From assembly GCF_014196625.1 (NCBI RefSeq), contig NZ_JACIDZ010000015.1, positions 62,001 through 126,000 of the forward strand: a DNA stretch of 64,000 bases, read 5' to 3'. The translations under genes and the position numbers were made by a program. The notes under the pieces were generated by a model. That model ran no database searches. It was not told the origin of the DNA and worked only from the letters and a program-made list of their open reading frames with translations. Source of the DNA: Martelella radicis. GTDB taxonomy: Bacteria > Pseudomonadota > Alphaproteobacteria > Rhizobiales > Rhizobiaceae. Of this stretch, positions 8,827 to 18,937 are shown piece by piece. Positions within the stretch are counted from its first letter, which is position 1. The number at the start of each line of letters is the position of its first letter.

Positions 8827-10023
8827 TCAGTCCTCGTCGACGACGCGCAGTTTCATGCGGCCGACGCCGGACAAGGCCGGGTCGTCATCGCCGTGCGGGG
8901 CAAGCGGTCGCTCGCCGCTTTCGGCATGCTTTTCGCCGCGGGTCTCGAATTCCAGCGCCCCGATCCGTTCTCCGCGCCGGGCGATCTTGCCGGTTGAGAC
9001 CCTGATCTGCTCGACATCCTGCCGCGCCTGCGAGAAATGGCTGTTGAGCTTCTCCACGCGCTCGTTCAATCTGCCCAGATCGCCTATCAGATGGGCGACT
9101 TCGCCCTGGATCAGATGCGCCTGTTCGCGCATGCGCTGGTCCTTCATCACCGCCTGCACCACCTGGATGGAGAGGAGAAGAAGCGTCGGCGAGACGATGA
9201 CCACACGGGCGGCATGGGCGCGCTGGACGCTGGCCTCGAAATGTTCGTGGATATCGGCGAAGATCGATTCGGACGGCACGAACAGGAAGGCCGTGTCCTG
9301 GGTTTCGCCCGGCAGAAGATACTTGCCGGCAATGTCGCGGATATGGGTTTCCAGATCGCGGCGGAAGCGCTGTCCGGCGGCGCGGCGTGCGTCGTCCTCC
9401 TGCGCGTCGCGCATCGTGTTCCACGATTCCAGCGGAAATTTCGCATCGATGATCAGCGGCGGCGCACCGTTCGGCATGTCGATCACGCAGTCCGGCCGCG
9501 TGCCGTTGGAAAGCGTTGCCTGAAACCGGAAGGTGCCGGAGGGCAGCGCGTCGGCGATGATCGCCTCCATCCGCCCCTGGCCGAACGCGCCGCGCGTCTG
9601 CTTGTTGGAGAGGATCGCCTGGAGGCCGACCACGTCCTTGGCGAGCGACTGGATATTGTTCTGCGCGGCGTCGATGACGGCGAGCCGTTCCTGCAGCCGC
9701 CGCAGGTTCTCATGCGTCGTCTGGTGCTGCTGGTGGAGCGTGGAACCGATGCGCTGCGACAGCCCGTCCATGCGCGAGCCGAGCGCGGCATTGAGCTCCG
9801 ACTGGCGGCTGCCGAAAAGCTCCGCCATCGTCGCCATCCGTCCTTGCATCTCCGTCTGGGCGCGGACAAGATTGTGCAGTTCCCGTTCGAGCCCTGCCGA
9901 GCGCCGGCTCGAGCCGGATCTGAACGCCAGTACGAGGATCGTCCCGGCAAGCAGCAGAGCCACCGCCCCGGCCAGGACAATGACCGGGTCGGCCATCGCG
10001 ATCGCATTTATCAGTCTGTCCAT
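8827..10023 (-). CDS. rmuC: DNA recombination protein RmuC
   Basis: This 398-aa protein has one N-terminal membrane segment (about residues 13-34), a coiled-coil region (about 45-140), and the RmuC nuclease-like domain (about 150-340) with the conserved PPLIIDAKFPLE and FLFVPSESIF. RmuC limits inversions at short inverted repeats. The start MDRLINAIAM was chosen over the longer frame because the hydrophobic anchor normally sits near the N-terminus. It is divergent from def with 156 nt between. The C-terminal 40 residues are low-complexity and charged. Confidence 0.92.
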   Translation of the reverse strand: MDRLINAIAMADPVIVLAGAVALLLAGTILVLAFRSGSSRRSAGLERELHNLVRAQTEMQGRMATMAELFGSRQSELNAALGSRMDGLSQRIGSTLHQQHQTTHENLRRLQERLAVIDAAQNNIQSLAKDVVGLQAILSNKQTRGAFGQGRMEAIIADALPSGTFRFQATLSNGTRPDCVIDMPNGAPPLIIDAKFPLESWNTMRDAQEDDARRAAGQRFRRDLETHIRDIAGKYLLPGETQDTAFLFVPSESIFADIHEHFEASVQRAHAARVVIVSPTLLLLSIQVVQAVMKDQRMREQAHLIQGEVAHLIGDLGRLNERVEKLNSHFSQARQDVEQIRVSTGKIARRGERIGALEFETRGEKHAESGERPLAPHGDDDPALSGVGRMKLRVVDED

Positions 10024-10179
10024 CAGGCGGCCCTCTCTTGAAACGAGGCTAGCATAAAACCATCTGAAGAAAAGATCAAAACGGGAACATTCATCGTTTT
10101 GTCCGGAAAGCCCGATCGGTCGGCTTTTCAGCAAAACGAAACCGTTTCCTCTTTCGCCAACATGCGCTATCAGAGCCCC

Positions 10180-10722
10180 ATGACAACGATGCCTTTGATA
10201 ATTCTGCCGGACCCTCTGCTGCGCAAGGTCTCCGAACCGGTCGAGCGGATTGACGACGACCTGAAGAAACTCGCCGGCGACATGCTGGAAACCATGTATG
10301 AGGCGCCCGGCATCGGGCTTGCCGCGATACAGGTCGGCGTACCGCGGCGCATGCTGGTGGTCGATGTCGCCAGCCGGGATGAGGAAGAGGGCGAGGAGGA
10401 AAGCGAGCGGAAGAAGAACCCGCTCGTGGTCATCAACCCGACCATCCTGACATCCTCCGACGAACGTTCCGTCTATGAGGAAGGCTGCCTGTCGATCCCG
10501 GAATTCTTCGCCGAGGTCGAGCGTCCGGCGCGCGTGAAGGTGCGCTATACCGATCTCGACGGCAAGGAGCAGGAGATCGATGCCGATGGGCTGCTTTCCA
10601 CCTGCCTGCAGCACGAGATCGACCATCTCGACGGTGCACTGTTCATCGACTATCTCTCGCGGCTGAAGCGCGACCGCGTGATCAAGCGCTTCACCAAGGC
10701 ATCGCGCCAGCAGAAGATGTAA
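10180..10722 (+). CDS. def: Peptide deformylase
   Basis: Def removes the formyl group from nascent N-terminal methionine. The 180-aa protein shows all three metal-site motifs: [12 protein letters not shown] (about residue 46), EEGCLSIP (about 100) and HEIDH (about 145). An acidic insert ([11 protein letters not shown]) is typical of alphaproteobacterial forms. The start [11 protein letters not shown] was chosen by family alignment. fmt follows after 35 nt, so it is the first gene of the def-fmt-truA operon. Confidence 0.97.
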   Translation: MTTMPLIILPDPLLRKVSEPVERIDDDLKKLAGDMLETMYEAPGIGLAAIQVGVPRRMLVVDVASRDEEEGEEESERKKNPLVVINPTILTSSDERSVYEEGCLSIPEFFAEVERPARVKVRYTDLDGKEQEIDADGLLSTCLQHEIDHLDGALFIDYLSRLKRDRVIKRFTKASRQQKM

Positions 10723-10757
10723 TCCTCTGCCGGCGCATGAATGCGAAAGGACGGATC

Positions 10758-11696
10758 ATGGCGCTCAAGATCATCTTCATGGGAACGCCCGACTTCTCCG
10801 TGCCGACCTTGCGGGCGCTCGTCGAGGCCGGGCACGAGATCGTCTCCGTCTATACCCAGCCGCCGCGCGCGGCCGGGCGCCGTGGGCTGTCGGAAGTCAA
10901 GTCGCCGGTGCACCAGGCGGCCGAACTCCTGGGCCTTGCGGTGCGAACGCCCGTCAGTTTCAGAGCGGAAGAGGACCGGGCGGCGTTTCGTGCGCTTGAT
11001 GCGGATGTCGCCGTGGTGGTCGCCTACGGGCTGATCCTGCCGGAGGCCATTTTGAGCGGGACGCGGCTTGGCGCCTATAACGGCCACGCCTCGCTTCTGC
11101 CGCGCTGGCGCGGGGCCGCGCCCATCCAGCGCGCCATCATGGCCGGCGACGCGGAGACCGGCATGATGGTGATGAAGATGGACAAGGGGCTCGATACCGG
11201 GCCGGTGGCGCTCACCGACAAGGTTTCGATCGGCGAGAACATGACAGCCGGCGAACTGCATGATGCCTTGATGCTGAAGGGCGCGAAGCTGATGGCGATA
11301 GCCATGGCGAAGCTGGAAGGCGGCGAACTGCCGCTTGTCCCGCAGGCCGAGGACGGCGTGACCTATGCGAGGAAGATCGAGAAGACCGAGACCCGGATGG
11401 ATTTTTCCAGACCGGCGAAAGAGGTTCACAATCACATTCGCGGGCTTGCGCCCTTTCCCGGCGCCTGGACGGAAATGCCGACGGAGAAGCGCGCCGAGCG
11501 GGTGAAGGTGCATGAAAGCCGGATCGGCGCGGGCGAGGGGCCGGCAGGAACCGTGCTCGACGGCGACCCGCTGACCATTGCCTGCGGCGAGGGCGCGGTG
11601 CGTCTCACGAGGCTGCAGAAGGCCGGCGGCAAGGTGCTGGACGCGGAGGATTTTCTGCGCGGCAATGCGCTGCCGCCCGGCACGGTTCTTTCCTGA
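10758..11696 (+). CDS. fmt: Methionyl-tRNA formyltransferase
   Basis: Fmt formylates initiator Met-tRNA with 10-formyltetrahydrofolate, the reaction whose product def later trims. The 312-aa protein has the N-terminal formyltransferase fold, opening [12 protein letters not shown], and the active-site stretch [20 protein letters not shown]. The C-terminal tRNA-binding domain starts near residue 205. The start at 10758 lies directly before this conserved opening. The stop shares one base with the truA start (TGATG), indicating translational coupling. Confidence 0.97.
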   Translation: MALKIIFMGTPDFSVPTLRALVEAGHEIVSVYTQPPRAAGRRGLSEVKSPVHQAAELLGLAVRTPVSFRAEEDRAAFRALDADVAVVVAYGLILPEAILSGTRLGAYNGHASLLPRWRGAAPIQRAIMAGDAETGMMVMKMDKGLDTGPVALTDKVSIGENMTAGELHDALMLKGAKLMAIAMAKLEGGELPLVPQAEDGVTYARKIEKTETRMDFSRPAKEVHNHIRGLAPFPGAWTEMPTEKRAERVKVHESRIGAGEGPAGTVLDGDPLTIACGEGAVRLTRLQKAGGKVLDAEDFLRGNALPPGTVLS

Positions 11697-12442
11697 TGCC
11701 GCGCTATCGCTGCACGGTCGAATATGACGGCACGGCCTATGTCGGCTGGCAGCGCCAGGCGACCGGCCGCTCCGTTCAGGGCGCGCTGGAAGAGGCCGTC
11801 AAGGGCTTTTCCGGCGAGGATGTCTCGATCCGCGGAGCGGGGCGCACGGATTCCGGCGTGCATGCGCTCGGCCAGGTCACCCATTTCGACCTTGAACGGA
11901 CATGGAGCGAATTCACTCTGCTGAATGCGGTCAACGCGCACCTTCGCCTGGCGCGCGACGGTATTGCCGTGACCGAGGTCAGCGAGGTTGGCGATGATTT
12001 CGACGCGCGCTTTTCCGCCGTCAAGCGTCACTATCTTTATCGCATCATCAATCGCCGCGCTCATCTGGCTGTGGACTACAAACGGGCCTGGTGGGTGCCG
12101 CGCCCGCTTGACCATGCTCTGATGCACGAGGCAGCGCAGCGTCTCGTCGGCCGGCATGATTTCACCACCTTCCGTTCGGTCCAGTGCCAGGCGAAGTCCC
12201 CGGTGCGCACGCTCGACCGGCTCGATGTCACTCGCGATGGCGATGTCATCGAGATCCGCGCCTCGGCGCAGAGTTTTCTGCATAATCAGATCCGCTCCTT
12301 TGCCGGCACGCTGAAGCTCGTCGGCGAGGGCAAGATGAGCGTCGAAGATGTCCAGGCAGCGCTAGAAGCGCGCGACCGGCGGGCCTGCGGAACCGTCGCG
12401 CCGCCCGAAGGGCTTTTCTTCATGCAGGTCGATTATCCGTAA
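11696..12442 (+). CDS. truA: tRNA pseudouridine synthase A
   Basis: TruA makes pseudouridine at positions 38-40 of the tRNA anticodon arm. The 248-aa protein has the catalytic motif [16 protein letters not shown] with the active Asp at about residue 52. It also has the conserved YEYDGT-like opening ([12 protein letters not shown]) and a C-terminal SFLHNQIRS. It overlaps fmt by one base and closes this translation-related operon. The next gene pair (arsC-arsH) has its own promoter signals. Confidence 0.96.
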   Translation: MPRYRCTVEYDGTAYVGWQRQATGRSVQGALEEAVKGFSGEDVSIRGAGRTDSGVHALGQVTHFDLERTWSEFTLLNAVNAHLRLARDGIAVTEVSEVGDDFDARFSAVKRHYLYRIINRRAHLAVDYKRAWWVPRPLDHALMHEAAQRLVGRHDFTTFRSVQCQAKSPVRTLDRLDVTRDGDVIEIRASAQSFLHNQIRSFAGTLKLVGEGKMSVEDVQAALEARDRRACGTVAPPEGLFFMQVDYP

Positions 12443-12454
12443 CCCTCAGGCGGC

Positions 12455-12508
12455 TTGCATCCGGCATGGAATGAATGTATCAATATTTCCAGATTTATGG
12501 ATATATTG
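12455..12508 (+). promoter_or_regulatory. Promoter and ArsR-type operator candidate of the ars pair
   Basis: A -35-like TTGCAT (12455-12460) and a -10-like TATCAA (12478-12483) are 17 nt apart. Overlapping the -10 is an imperfect inverted repeat with 11-nt arms, CAATATTTCCA (12481-12491) and TGGATATATTG (12498-12508), with one mismatch and a 6-nt spacer. AT-rich dyads of this sort over the promoter are typical ArsR operators. No arsR gene is adjacent, so a regulator acting in trans is inferred. Confidence 0.5.
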
Positions 12509-12517
12509 GAGGCGCTG

Positions 12518-12937
12518 ATGCCGGTGACCATCTATCACAACCCCAATTGCGGCACTTCGCGCAATGTCCTGGCGATGATCCGCCAGTCGGGCGAGGAGCC
12601 GGAGATCATCGAATATCTGAAGTCCCCGCCGACGCGCGAGCGCCTTGTCGCGCTGATCGGCGACATGGGCATTCCGGTGCGTGATCTTCTCCGCCGCAAG
12701 GGCACGCCCTATGACGAACTCGGCCTCGATGATCCGGGGCTTTCCGATGAGGCGCTCATCGACAAGATGATGGAGCACCCGATCCTGATCAACCGGCCGA
12801 TCGTGGTGACGGCGAAGGGGACGAAGCTTTGCCGCCCGTCGGAGACCGTCCTCGAACTGCTGGACAATCCGGATATCGGCGGTTTCTCGAAGGAAGACGG
12901 CGAGGTCGTCATTCCGGGCAAGGGCAGGTCCGAATGA
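12518..12937 (+). CDS. arsC: Arsenate reductase, glutaredoxin-dependent type
   Basis: This 139-aa ArsC/Spx-fold protein reduces arsenate to arsenite. The catalytic cysteine lies in NPNCGTSRN (residues 7-15), matching the glutaredoxin-coupled class. The substrate arginines are in the region [10 protein letters not shown]. The start at 12518 was chosen because MPVTIYHNP begins the fold and a GGAGG site lies 5 nt upstream; an in-frame ATG at 12497 lies within the operator. It overlaps arsH by 4 nt (ATGA). No arsenite efflux gene (acr3, arsB or aqpS) is nearby, so export must be encoded elsewhere. Confidence 0.93.
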   Translation: MPVTIYHNPNCGTSRNVLAMIRQSGEEPEIIEYLKSPPTRERLVALIGDMGIPVRDLLRRKGTPYDELGLDDPGLSDEALIDKMMEHPILINRPIVVTAKGTKLCRPSETVLELLDNPDIGGFSKEDGEVVIPGKGRSE

Positions 12938-13659
12938 AACTGGCTGCTGACGATGACATGCCGGTGCTGGATCAGGAGGCGTTTCGGCCGATAGACCGCG
13001 CGCGCCTCTTTGCCGAGGACGATTTTTCGCATGCGCCCCGCATCCTGATGCTCTACGGCTCGTTGCGGCAGCGTTCCTATTCGCGGCTTCTGACGGCAGA
13101 GGCGGCACGGCTCCTGAAAGCCTATGGCGCCGATGTCCGCATCTTCGACCCGCACGGCCTGCCGCTCGTCGGCAGTGAAGCGGATGACCATCCCAAGGTG
13201 CAGGAACTGAGGAACCTGTCGATCTGGTCGGAGGCGCAGGTCTGGTGCTCGCCGGAGCGCCACGGGGCGATGAGCTCGGTGATGAAGACGCAGATTGACT
13301 GGTTGCCGTTGTCATCCGGCGCGGTCCGGCCGACCCAGGGCAGGGTGCTGGCGCTGATGCAGGTCTGCGGCGGCTCCCAGAGTTTTAATACCGTCAACCA
13401 GCTTAGGATTCTCGGCCGGTGGATGCGGATGGTCACCATTCCCAACCAGTCCTCGGTCCCGAAGGCCTTCACCGAATTCGACGAGGCCGGCCGGATGAAA
13501 CCCTCCGCCTATTACCGGCGCGTGGTCGATGTGATGGAAGAGCTGATGAAGTTCACGCTGCTTCTGCGCGGACGCAGCGACTACCTGACCGAGCGTTATT
13601 CGGAACGGGTGGAGACTGCGGCGGAACTGTCAAAGCGGGTCAACCAGCGGGCTCTGTAA
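12934..13659 (+). CDS. arsH: Organoarsenical oxidase ArsH (NADPH-FMN reductase)
   Basis: This 241-aa flavodoxin-fold protein has the FMN-phosphate loop [11 protein letters not shown] (about residues 36-46) and the ArsH-typical [20 protein letters not shown]. ArsH oxidizes trivalent methyl- and aryl-arsenicals and also acts as an FMN reductase. Its start overlaps the arsC stop, so the two are translationally coupled. The stop is followed after 25 nt by a strong palindromic hairpin. Confidence 0.93.
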   Translation: MKLAADDDMPVLDQEAFRPIDRARLFAEDDFSHAPRILMLYGSLRQRSYSRLLTAEAARLLKAYGADVRIFDPHGLPLVGSEADDHPKVQELRNLSIWSEAQVWCSPERHGAMSSVMKTQIDWLPLSSGAVRPTQGRVLALMQVCGGSQSFNTVNQLRILGRWMRMVTIPNQSSVPKAFTEFDEAGRMKPSAYYRRVVDVMEELMKFTLLLRGRSDYLTERYSERVETAAELSKRVNQRAL

Positions 13660-13684
13660 TGTACTTTGAAATGCTTGCGGCCAT

Positions 13685-13711
13685 CAATCTCCCCCTCAAG
13701 GGGGGAGATTG
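13685..13711. repeat. Palindromic hairpin after arsH
   Basis: CAATCTCCCCC (13685-13695) pairs perfectly with GGGGGAGATTG (13701-13711) around a 5-nt loop. The same stem sequence recurs at 28,335 and 28,472, so this is one member of a dispersed palindrome family. It sits between convergent genes and could stop transcription from both sides. Confidence 0.65.
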
Positions 13712-13744
13712 AGCCATGGGGCAGCCATCCGGACAAGTCCCGCC

Positions 13745-14212
13745 TCAGTTCGGATCGAAACTCTGGCCGGAAACGCAGGCGATCTGGGCGGCGTTCGGCT
13801 GGGCGGGGAGCAGCGCATAGGCGGTGCGCTCTTCGCGGGTCTCGCAGATGGGGCGTTCGATCGTGGAGAAGCCCTTGTCGACGAGGCAACGGTTTACGAT
13901 CCGGTTTCGAAGCCTCTCATTGGTGTCGTAGCTGTAGCTGGAGACCGGGGTCGTATAGCCGCCGACCTCGCCGCAGACGGTGGTGTTGCCGTCGGTGTTG
14001 CAGTCGATGATGCCCGGCACGCTATAGCCGCCGGTAACCTCCGTCACCATGTTTTGCGGCACTTCCCTGAGGCTTTGGATGAAGCACTGGTCATAGGCCT
14101 GCTGGCGCTCGCCGCGGGTGCTGCCCTCCTTGTATAGCACGTCGATCGGTCCGGACTGGCAGGCGGACAGCGCAGCCAGCATGGCGAAAGATAAGATGGT
14201 CTTTGTTTTCAT
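13745..14212 (-). CDS. Putative lipoprotein of unknown function
   Basis: This 155-aa protein has a short signal peptide and a lipobox, LAALSAC, with the lipidated cysteine at about residue 18. The mature part is rich in Cys (CNTDGNTTVCGEV, a further pair near residues 108 and 120) and in Tyr/Gly, with no recognizable domain. It lies downstream of a membrane-protein gene on the same strand, 70 nt apart. The function is unknown; lipid modification would be completed by Lnt encoded in the same window. Confidence 0.75.
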   Translation of the reverse strand: MKTKTILSFAMLAALSACQSGPIDVLYKEGSTRGERQQAYDQCFIQSLREVPQNMVTEVTGGYSVPGIIDCNTDGNTTVCGEVGGYTTPVSSYSYDTNERLRNRIVNRCLVDKGFSTIERPICETREERTAYALLPAQPNAAQIACVSGQSFDPN

Positions 14213-14282
14213 GCCTTTGCCCCCAGAAATGCACGGCGCTTACGATTGCGGGAGGCGGGCACCCTGTCAAGCCGGAAGCGCC

Positions 14283-14867
14283 TCAGCCCCCCATGATATA
14301 GCGCGTGCCGATATCGGTGATCAAAAGCGCGGTGATGGCCGAGGCGATGATGGCCGCCGCCGTTGGCAGCGCCTTTTCGTTCATCAGCAGGTAGACGATG
14401 CGAATCTCGATCAGGAAGGCTGCAAGCACCACGGCCTGGAACAGAAGCAGAAGGACGCTTGAGAGCGGTTGCAGGCCAGTCGCAATCAGAAGGATCGCAA
14501 AGGCGGCGAATATATTGATCGGCAGGCTCATCCAATTGGTCGCCACCACGATCTTCAGGAAGGAACGCGGCATGCCGGAAACCATGCAGACGAGACCGAG
14601 AACGACGATCGGCCCCATCCAGCCGAGACCCTGGATGAGCGCGCTTCTGAAGATTGCCCGTGCATCGACAGGAATGGTCTGGGAAACGAGCATCGAAAGG
14701 CTGATGAGTTCGCTGCCGACCATGAAGGGGAAGGAATAGGCAAGCGCCCAGAATGAGCGCGCAAGGCCGCGTTCGGTGAAATCCAGATAGCGCGTATGGG
14801 CGGGATCGCCCTTGATCAGCAGCCACAGGCCGCGCATGTAGAACAGGATTTCACCGGGCGTCGGCAA
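14283..14867 (-). CDS. Conserved integral membrane protein (Yip1-like)
   Basis: This 194-aa protein has about five hydrophobic segments (about residues 40-60, 80-98, 112-130, 135-153 and 168-186). No catalytic motif is seen. Rhizobial genomes often encode such a protein beside dapE, and the layout resembles the Yip1 membrane family; that assignment is tentative. It overlaps the 3' end of dapE by 17 nt, so it is probably cotranscribed and coupled with it. Confidence 0.7.
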   Translation of the reverse strand: MPTPGEILFYMRGLWLLIKGDPAHTRYLDFTERGLARSFWALAYSFPFMVGSELISLSMLVSQTIPVDARAIFRSALIQGLGWMGPIVVLGLVCMVSGMPRSFLKIVVATNWMSLPINIFAAFAILLIATGLQPLSSVLLLLFQAVVLAAFLIEIRIVYLLMNEKALPTAAAIIASAITALLITDIGTRYIMGG

Positions 14868-16047
14868 GGGCGAACCACCTTTCGATGAAATGGCTGTAGA
14901 TCTCGGTCAGCTTTTCCAGATCGGCGACCGGCACATGCTCGTCGACCTTGTGCATGGTCTGGCCGACCAGGCCGAACTCGACCACCGGGCAGTAATCCTT
15001 GATGAAGCGCGCATCCGATGTGCCGCCGGTGGTCGAAAGCGCCGGCCGCTTACCGGTGACCGTCTCGACGGCGGCGGCCAGGCTACCGGAAAGGCGCTCG
15101 TTGCGGGTGAGAAACACAGGGCTGACGCGCCCGAGCCATTCGAGCGAATACCGCGCCGGTCCGCGTCCGGGCCTCAGCCTATCGTCGGTGGCCGCACGGT
15201 CCAGCCGGGTTGCAAGCTCGTCCTTCAGCGTCTCCTCGCTCCACAGGTCGTTGAAGCGGATGTTGAAGGTGGCCGAGACGCTTTCGGGGATGACATTGGT
15301 GGCCGCGTTGCCGGTATCGACCGAGGTCACTTCCAGGTTGGACGGCGGAAACAGGTCCGTGCCTTGGTCCAGCGGCGCGCCCATCAGCGCGTCGAGCATT
15401 CCCGTCATGGCGCGAAGCGGGTTGTCGGCAAGGTGCGGATAGGCGACATGGCCCTGCGTTCCGGTCACCGTCAGCCTGCCCGTCAACGATCCCCGGCGAC
15501 CGACCTTGATCATGTCGCCGAGCGCATCGGGATTGGTCGGCTCGCCGACGAGCGCCGCATCCCAGTGTTCGCCGCGCGCCTTCGCCCATTGCAGCAGCTT
15601 GTCCGTGCCGTTGACGCCGGGGCCTTCCTCGTCACCGGTAATCAGCAGCGAGACGGAGCCGGGCAGCGTAAAACCTTTGTCCAGAAGCCGGGCAAGCGCC
15701 GCGATGAAGCAGGCGATGCCGCCCTTCATGTCCACCGTTCCGCGCCCGAACAGAAGCCCATCGGCGATTTCCGCCGCAAAGGGGGGATGGCGCCAGGACG
15801 CCTCGTTTCCGGGCGGCACCACGTCGGTATGGCCGGCGAACATCAGATGAGGACCGGTTGTCCCAAGCCGGGCATAGAGGTTCTCGACATCCGGCGTGCC
15901 GTCCGTATGGCCGGTCATCCGCTCGACCGCAAAGCCGAGCGGCGCGAGCATCGTCTCCAGAGCGGACAACGCCCCACCTTCCTCCGGCGTCACGGATGGG
16001 CAGCGGACAAGCGTTTGCAGCACGGAAACGGGATCGGTGACGGTCAT
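14851..16047 (-). CDS. dapE: Succinyl-diaminopimelate desuccinylase
   Basis: DapE hydrolyses N-succinyl-LL-diaminopimelate in lysine and peptidoglycan synthesis. The 398-aa M20 metallopeptidase shows the zinc-site motifs [11 protein letters not shown] (about residues 68-78), [10 protein letters not shown] (about 101-110) and DEEGPGVNG (about 134-142). Dimerization-domain features follow (about 180-290). It lies 92 nt downstream of dapD on the same strand, the standard rhizobial arrangement. Confidence 0.96.
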   Translation of the reverse strand: MTVTDPVSVLQTLVRCPSVTPEEGGALSALETMLAPLGFAVERMTGHTDGTPDVENLYARLGTTGPHLMFAGHTDVVPPGNEASWRHPPFAAEIADGLLFGRGTVDMKGGIACFIAALARLLDKGFTLPGSVSLLITGDEEGPGVNGTDKLLQWAKARGEHWDAALVGEPTNPDALGDMIKVGRRGSLTGRLTVTGTQGHVAYPHLADNPLRAMTGMLDALMGAPLDQGTDLFPPSNLEVTSVDTGNAATNVIPESVSATFNIRFNDLWSEETLKDELATRLDRAATDDRLRPGRGPARYSLEWLGRVSPVFLTRNERLSGSLAAAVETVTGKRPALSTTGGTSDARFIKDYCPVVEFGLVGQTMHKVDEHVPVADLEKLTEIYSHFIERWFALADAR

Positions 16048-16139
16048 AGGAAATATCTAGATGTTTTTTCGGCCGTTGCGAGAGCTGTGGGAGTGCCGCC
16101 GGGCAATTTCCGGCAGCGCTTTGTCCTTTTCTGCCGATA

Positions 16140-16991
16140 TCAGTCGCGCAGAAGCTCGTTGATGCCGGTCTTGGAACGGGTGCGCTCATCGACGCGCTTG
16201 ACGATCACGGCGCAGTAGAGGCCCGGTCCCGGCGCGCCGTTGCCCATGGGCTTGGCGGCGGGCAGCGTGCCGGCGACGACGACCGAATAGGGCGGAATTT
16301 CGCCATAGGTGATCTCGCCCGTGGCGCGGTCGACGATCTTGGTCGACTTGCCGATATAGACGCCCATGCCGAGAACAGAACCTTCGCGCACGATGCAGCC
16401 TTCGACCACTTCCGAACGCGCGCCGATGAAGCAATTGTCCTCGATGATGGTCGGGCCGGCCTGCATCGGTTCCAGCACGCCGCCAATGCCGACGCCGCCG
16501 GAAAGGTGGACATTCTTGCCGATCTGGGCGCAGGAGCCGACGGTGGCCCAGGTATCAACCATGGTGCCTTCATCGACATAGGCGCCGAGATTGACGAAGG
16601 AGGGCATCAGCACCACGCCGGGCGCGATATAGGCAGAGCGGCGCACAACGGCGTTGGGCACGGCGCGGAAACCGGCTGCGCGGAACTGGTTGTCGCCCCA
16701 GCCTTCGAATTTGGACGGCACCTTGTCCCACCAGGTGGCGTTGGCCGGGCCGCCCTTGATCACTTCCATGTCGTTGAGGCGGAAGGAGAGGAGCACAGCC
16801 TTCTTCAGCCACTGATTGACCTTCCAGGCGCCGTGTTCCTGGCGCTCGGCAACGCGTGCCTCGCCGCTGTCCAGCAGGTTGAGCGCATCCTCGACCGCTT
16901 CGCGCACTTCGCCTGTGGTCGAAACGGAGATTTCGGCACGATTTTCAAATGCGGTCTCGATGGTTTTTTCAAGCGATGCGTGGTCGGTCAT
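16140..16991 (-). CDS. dapD: Tetrahydrodipicolinate N-succinyltransferase
   Basis: DapD succinylates tetrahydrodipicolinate with succinyl-CoA, the step before the aminotransferase and DapE. The 283-aa protein has a helical N-terminal domain (residues 1-100) and a left-handed beta-helix of hexapeptide repeats (about 105-230; [18 protein letters not shown] is typical). The C-terminal region holds the CoA site. The gene leads the dapD-dapE unit. Confidence 0.96.
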   Translation of the reverse strand: MTDHASLEKTIETAFENRAEISVSTTGEVREAVEDALNLLDSGEARVAERQEHGAWKVNQWLKKAVLLSFRLNDMEVIKGGPANATWWDKVPSKFEGWGDNQFRAAGFRAVPNAVVRRSAYIAPGVVLMPSFVNLGAYVDEGTMVDTWATVGSCAQIGKNVHLSGGVGIGGVLEPMQAGPTIIEDNCFIGARSEVVEGCIVREGSVLGMGVYIGKSTKIVDRATGEITYGEIPPYSVVVAGTLPAAKPMGNGAPGPGLYCAVIVKRVDERTRSKTGINELLRD

Positions 16992-17130
16992 GTGGTCGTC
17001 CTTTGAATGACGCGCCTCATCGGCGCGGAAGAATCCGTCAAGCGTCTAGCTGTCCCAATGCTCTAGGCGAGGCGCGCCAGTGCGTCAATCTTTGCCGACG
17101 GCTTTGAAGGTTCGCGGGCGGGAAACGCAA

Positions 17131-17156
17131 ATGCCCCCGCCGTGAGGCGAGGGCAT
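17131..17156 (-). terminator. Terminator-like hairpin after the EF-hand gene
   Basis: The arms ATGCCCCCGCC (17131-17141) and GGCGAGGGCAT (17146-17156) form an 11-bp stem with one mismatch and a GTGA loop. On the minus strand a weakly T-rich TTGCGTTT follows. It lies about 60 nt beyond the EF-hand gene stop. Confidence 0.5.
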
Positions 17157-17214
17157 GCCGATGAAGCGCATCGGGCGCGACCGATGGAGACGGTCTGGAA
17201 AGCGAGCCGGATGT

Positions 17215-17841
17215 CTACCAGCGCATCGGACGGTCCGGCAGGTCGTCCACGGTGATCACCATGTCGCCGTTGCGGTCCATGCGGGAGAACATCTTCGCGG
17301 CCACGGCGCCAAACTCCTCCTGCGAGATCTGCCCGCTGCGGTCGCTGTCGGCGCGGATGAAGAAGACGCGCTGCATGTCGCCGCGATGATGGCCGTTCCA
17401 TTCGCCCCGGCGGCGCTCGCCATCGGGGCCCATCCGGTGGTATCCGCCGTCGCGCATCGCCATGTGCGGCTTGAAGCCCTGCCGGTTGTCGTCATCTTGA
17501 TCCTTGGCCATCGCCGCGCGCTCTTCGTCGCGCGCCTCGGGGCGGGGATTGTTCTTGCGAAATTCGGCGATCTTCGCCTTGCGGTAATCGGCAAGTTCGC
17601 CGGGCGTGATCACGCCGTCGCCATTGACATCGATCGCCGCGAAGCGACCGTCCTGGAAGGCCGCGACCTCTTCCTTGGTGATCTTTCCGTTCTTGTCGGC
17701 GTCGGCATTCTTCAGGAGAAAGATATAGCCGCGTTCGACGGGGGCGGGGCCGCGCATGTCGCGCGCCGCTCCCGGCATGGCGGTCGCGCCGAACGCCAGT
17801 GTCGTTGCGAGTGCGGTCAGGGTCAGATGCTTGACGGTCAT
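17215..17841 (-). CDS. Exported EF-hand calcium-binding protein
   Basis: This 208-aa protein has a signal peptide (residues 1-26, ending around PGAA) and four EF-hand loops in two pairs. The loops are residues 47-58 (DADKNGKITKEE), 71-82 (DVNGDGVITPGE), 165-176 (DSDRSGQISQEE) and 189-200 (DRNGDMVITVDD). The canonical Asp ligands are present in all, so calcium binding in the periplasm is likely. A charged linker rich in Asp/Arg (about 95-150) separates the pairs. Neighbours give no clue to a partner. Alphaproteobacteria commonly carry such calcium sensors of unknown role. Confidence 0.88.
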   Translation of the reverse strand: MTVKHLTLTALATTLAFGATAMPGAARDMRGPAPVERGYIFLLKNADADKNGKITKEEVAAFQDGRFAAIDVNGDGVITPGELADYRKAKIAEFRKNNPRPEARDEERAAMAKDQDDDNRQGFKPHMAMRDGGYHRMGPDGERRRGEWNGHHRGDMQRVFFIRADSDRSGQISQEEFGAVAAKMFSRMDRNGDMVITVDDLPDRPMRW

Positions 17842-17930
17842 GGCTCAAATCCTCGTTTTGCCGTGATGACAAGACGAAGGTAAGCGAGCGCCGTCGCCGG
17901 GACGACTTAATTATCCGCAAGGTAGCTGAA

Positions 17931-18662
17931 TTATCGGTAATTCATATTCCGTTCACCAAAGACATCCAGCACGGAGCCGACAAAACCCGCGAGGTCCTCG
18001 GTGACGTAGTCGATATGGGCGGTCTCGTCGCCAAGGCGCTCGAAGGCCTCGGCGAAACCGTATTCGAGGTTGGGCGGCACGATCAGCACGGTCTTCATGC
18101 CGAGCGTCTTCGGCTCCCGCAGATTGCGCGGCAGGTCCTCGAACATGGCGGCATGGTCCGTATCCACGCCGGAGCGACGGAGGAATTTCGCATAGGCATC
18201 GGCCTCGGGCTTCGGCGTGAAGCCGGCCGCCACGATATCGAAGATATCGTCGAAATGATGGAGAATGCCGAGCGCCTCGGCGGTCTTTTCCGCATGCGGC
18301 ACGGAGCCGTTGGTGAAGATGAACTTGCGTCCCGGCAGCGCCTTGATCGCCGCGCCCAGAACCGGGTTCGGCTCGAGCACGGAATAGTCGATCTCGTGCG
18401 CCTTTTCGAGAAAGTCGTTGGGGTCGATGTCGTGATTGATCATCAGCCCCTGAAGCGTCGTGCCGTGGTCGCGGTAATAGTTCTTCTGCAGCACGCGGGC
18501 TTCGTCTTCCGGCAGCGACAGGAGTTTCGACACATAGGCCGTCATGTTGCGGTCGACCTGGGCGAAGAGGTCGACATGATGCGGGTAGAGCGTGTTGTCG
18601 AGATCGAAGACCCAGTCACGGATCGTCTCGAAATCGGCGGCTTCGGGATGTGTTCTGGTCAT
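17931..18662 (-). CDS. Pyrimidine 5'-nucleotidase, HAD superfamily
   Basis: This 243-aa haloacid-dehalogenase-fold hydrolase resembles the SDT1-type pyrimidine 5'-nucleotidases. HAD motif I is WVFDLDNTLY (nucleophile Asp at about residue 21), motif II is IFTNGS (about 115), and motif IV includes MFEDLPRNL (about 177). A helical cap is inserted after motif I. In rhizobia this gene is a frequent neighbour of dapD. It is divergent from the DMT transporter gene with a 275-nt gap in which I see no further gene. Confidence 0.88.
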   Translation of the reverse strand: MTRTHPEAADFETIRDWVFDLDNTLYPHHVDLFAQVDRNMTAYVSKLLSLPEDEARVLQKNYYRDHGTTLQGLMINHDIDPNDFLEKAHEIDYSVLEPNPVLGAAIKALPGRKFIFTNGSVPHAEKTAEALGILHHFDDIFDIVAAGFTPKPEADAYAKFLRRSGVDTDHAAMFEDLPRNLREPKTLGMKTVLIVPPNLEYGFAEAFERLGDETAHIDYVTEDLAGFVGSVLDVFGERNMNYR

Positions 18663-18937
18663 GGGTCTGCTTATGGCAGAGCCGGCGCTGGAAGGGAACT
18701 GATTTCCGTCAAGGACAGGGTGGCCTGCTTCCGGGTCTGGCGAGACTGTGCTAAGCAGAAGCCATGAAAACCGGATCGATCAGCTTTTCGCCTTGCGGCG
18801 CGATCATCCTGCAGGACAGAAAGCGCCTGCCGGCCCGGTTTTTCGCGAATTTCTGCAAGACCGCCTGCGGCAGGCTTTGAGCGAGCGTGAACTGACCTCC
18901 ACCCCTTCGGTTTCCCGCCTCGCAAGGTCTTATCCCC

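Noticed and set aside
8827-10626. A 599-codon version of the RmuC frame
   Set aside because: The extra N-terminal part is antisense to def and has no RmuC homology. The start at 10023 gives the expected membrane anchor.
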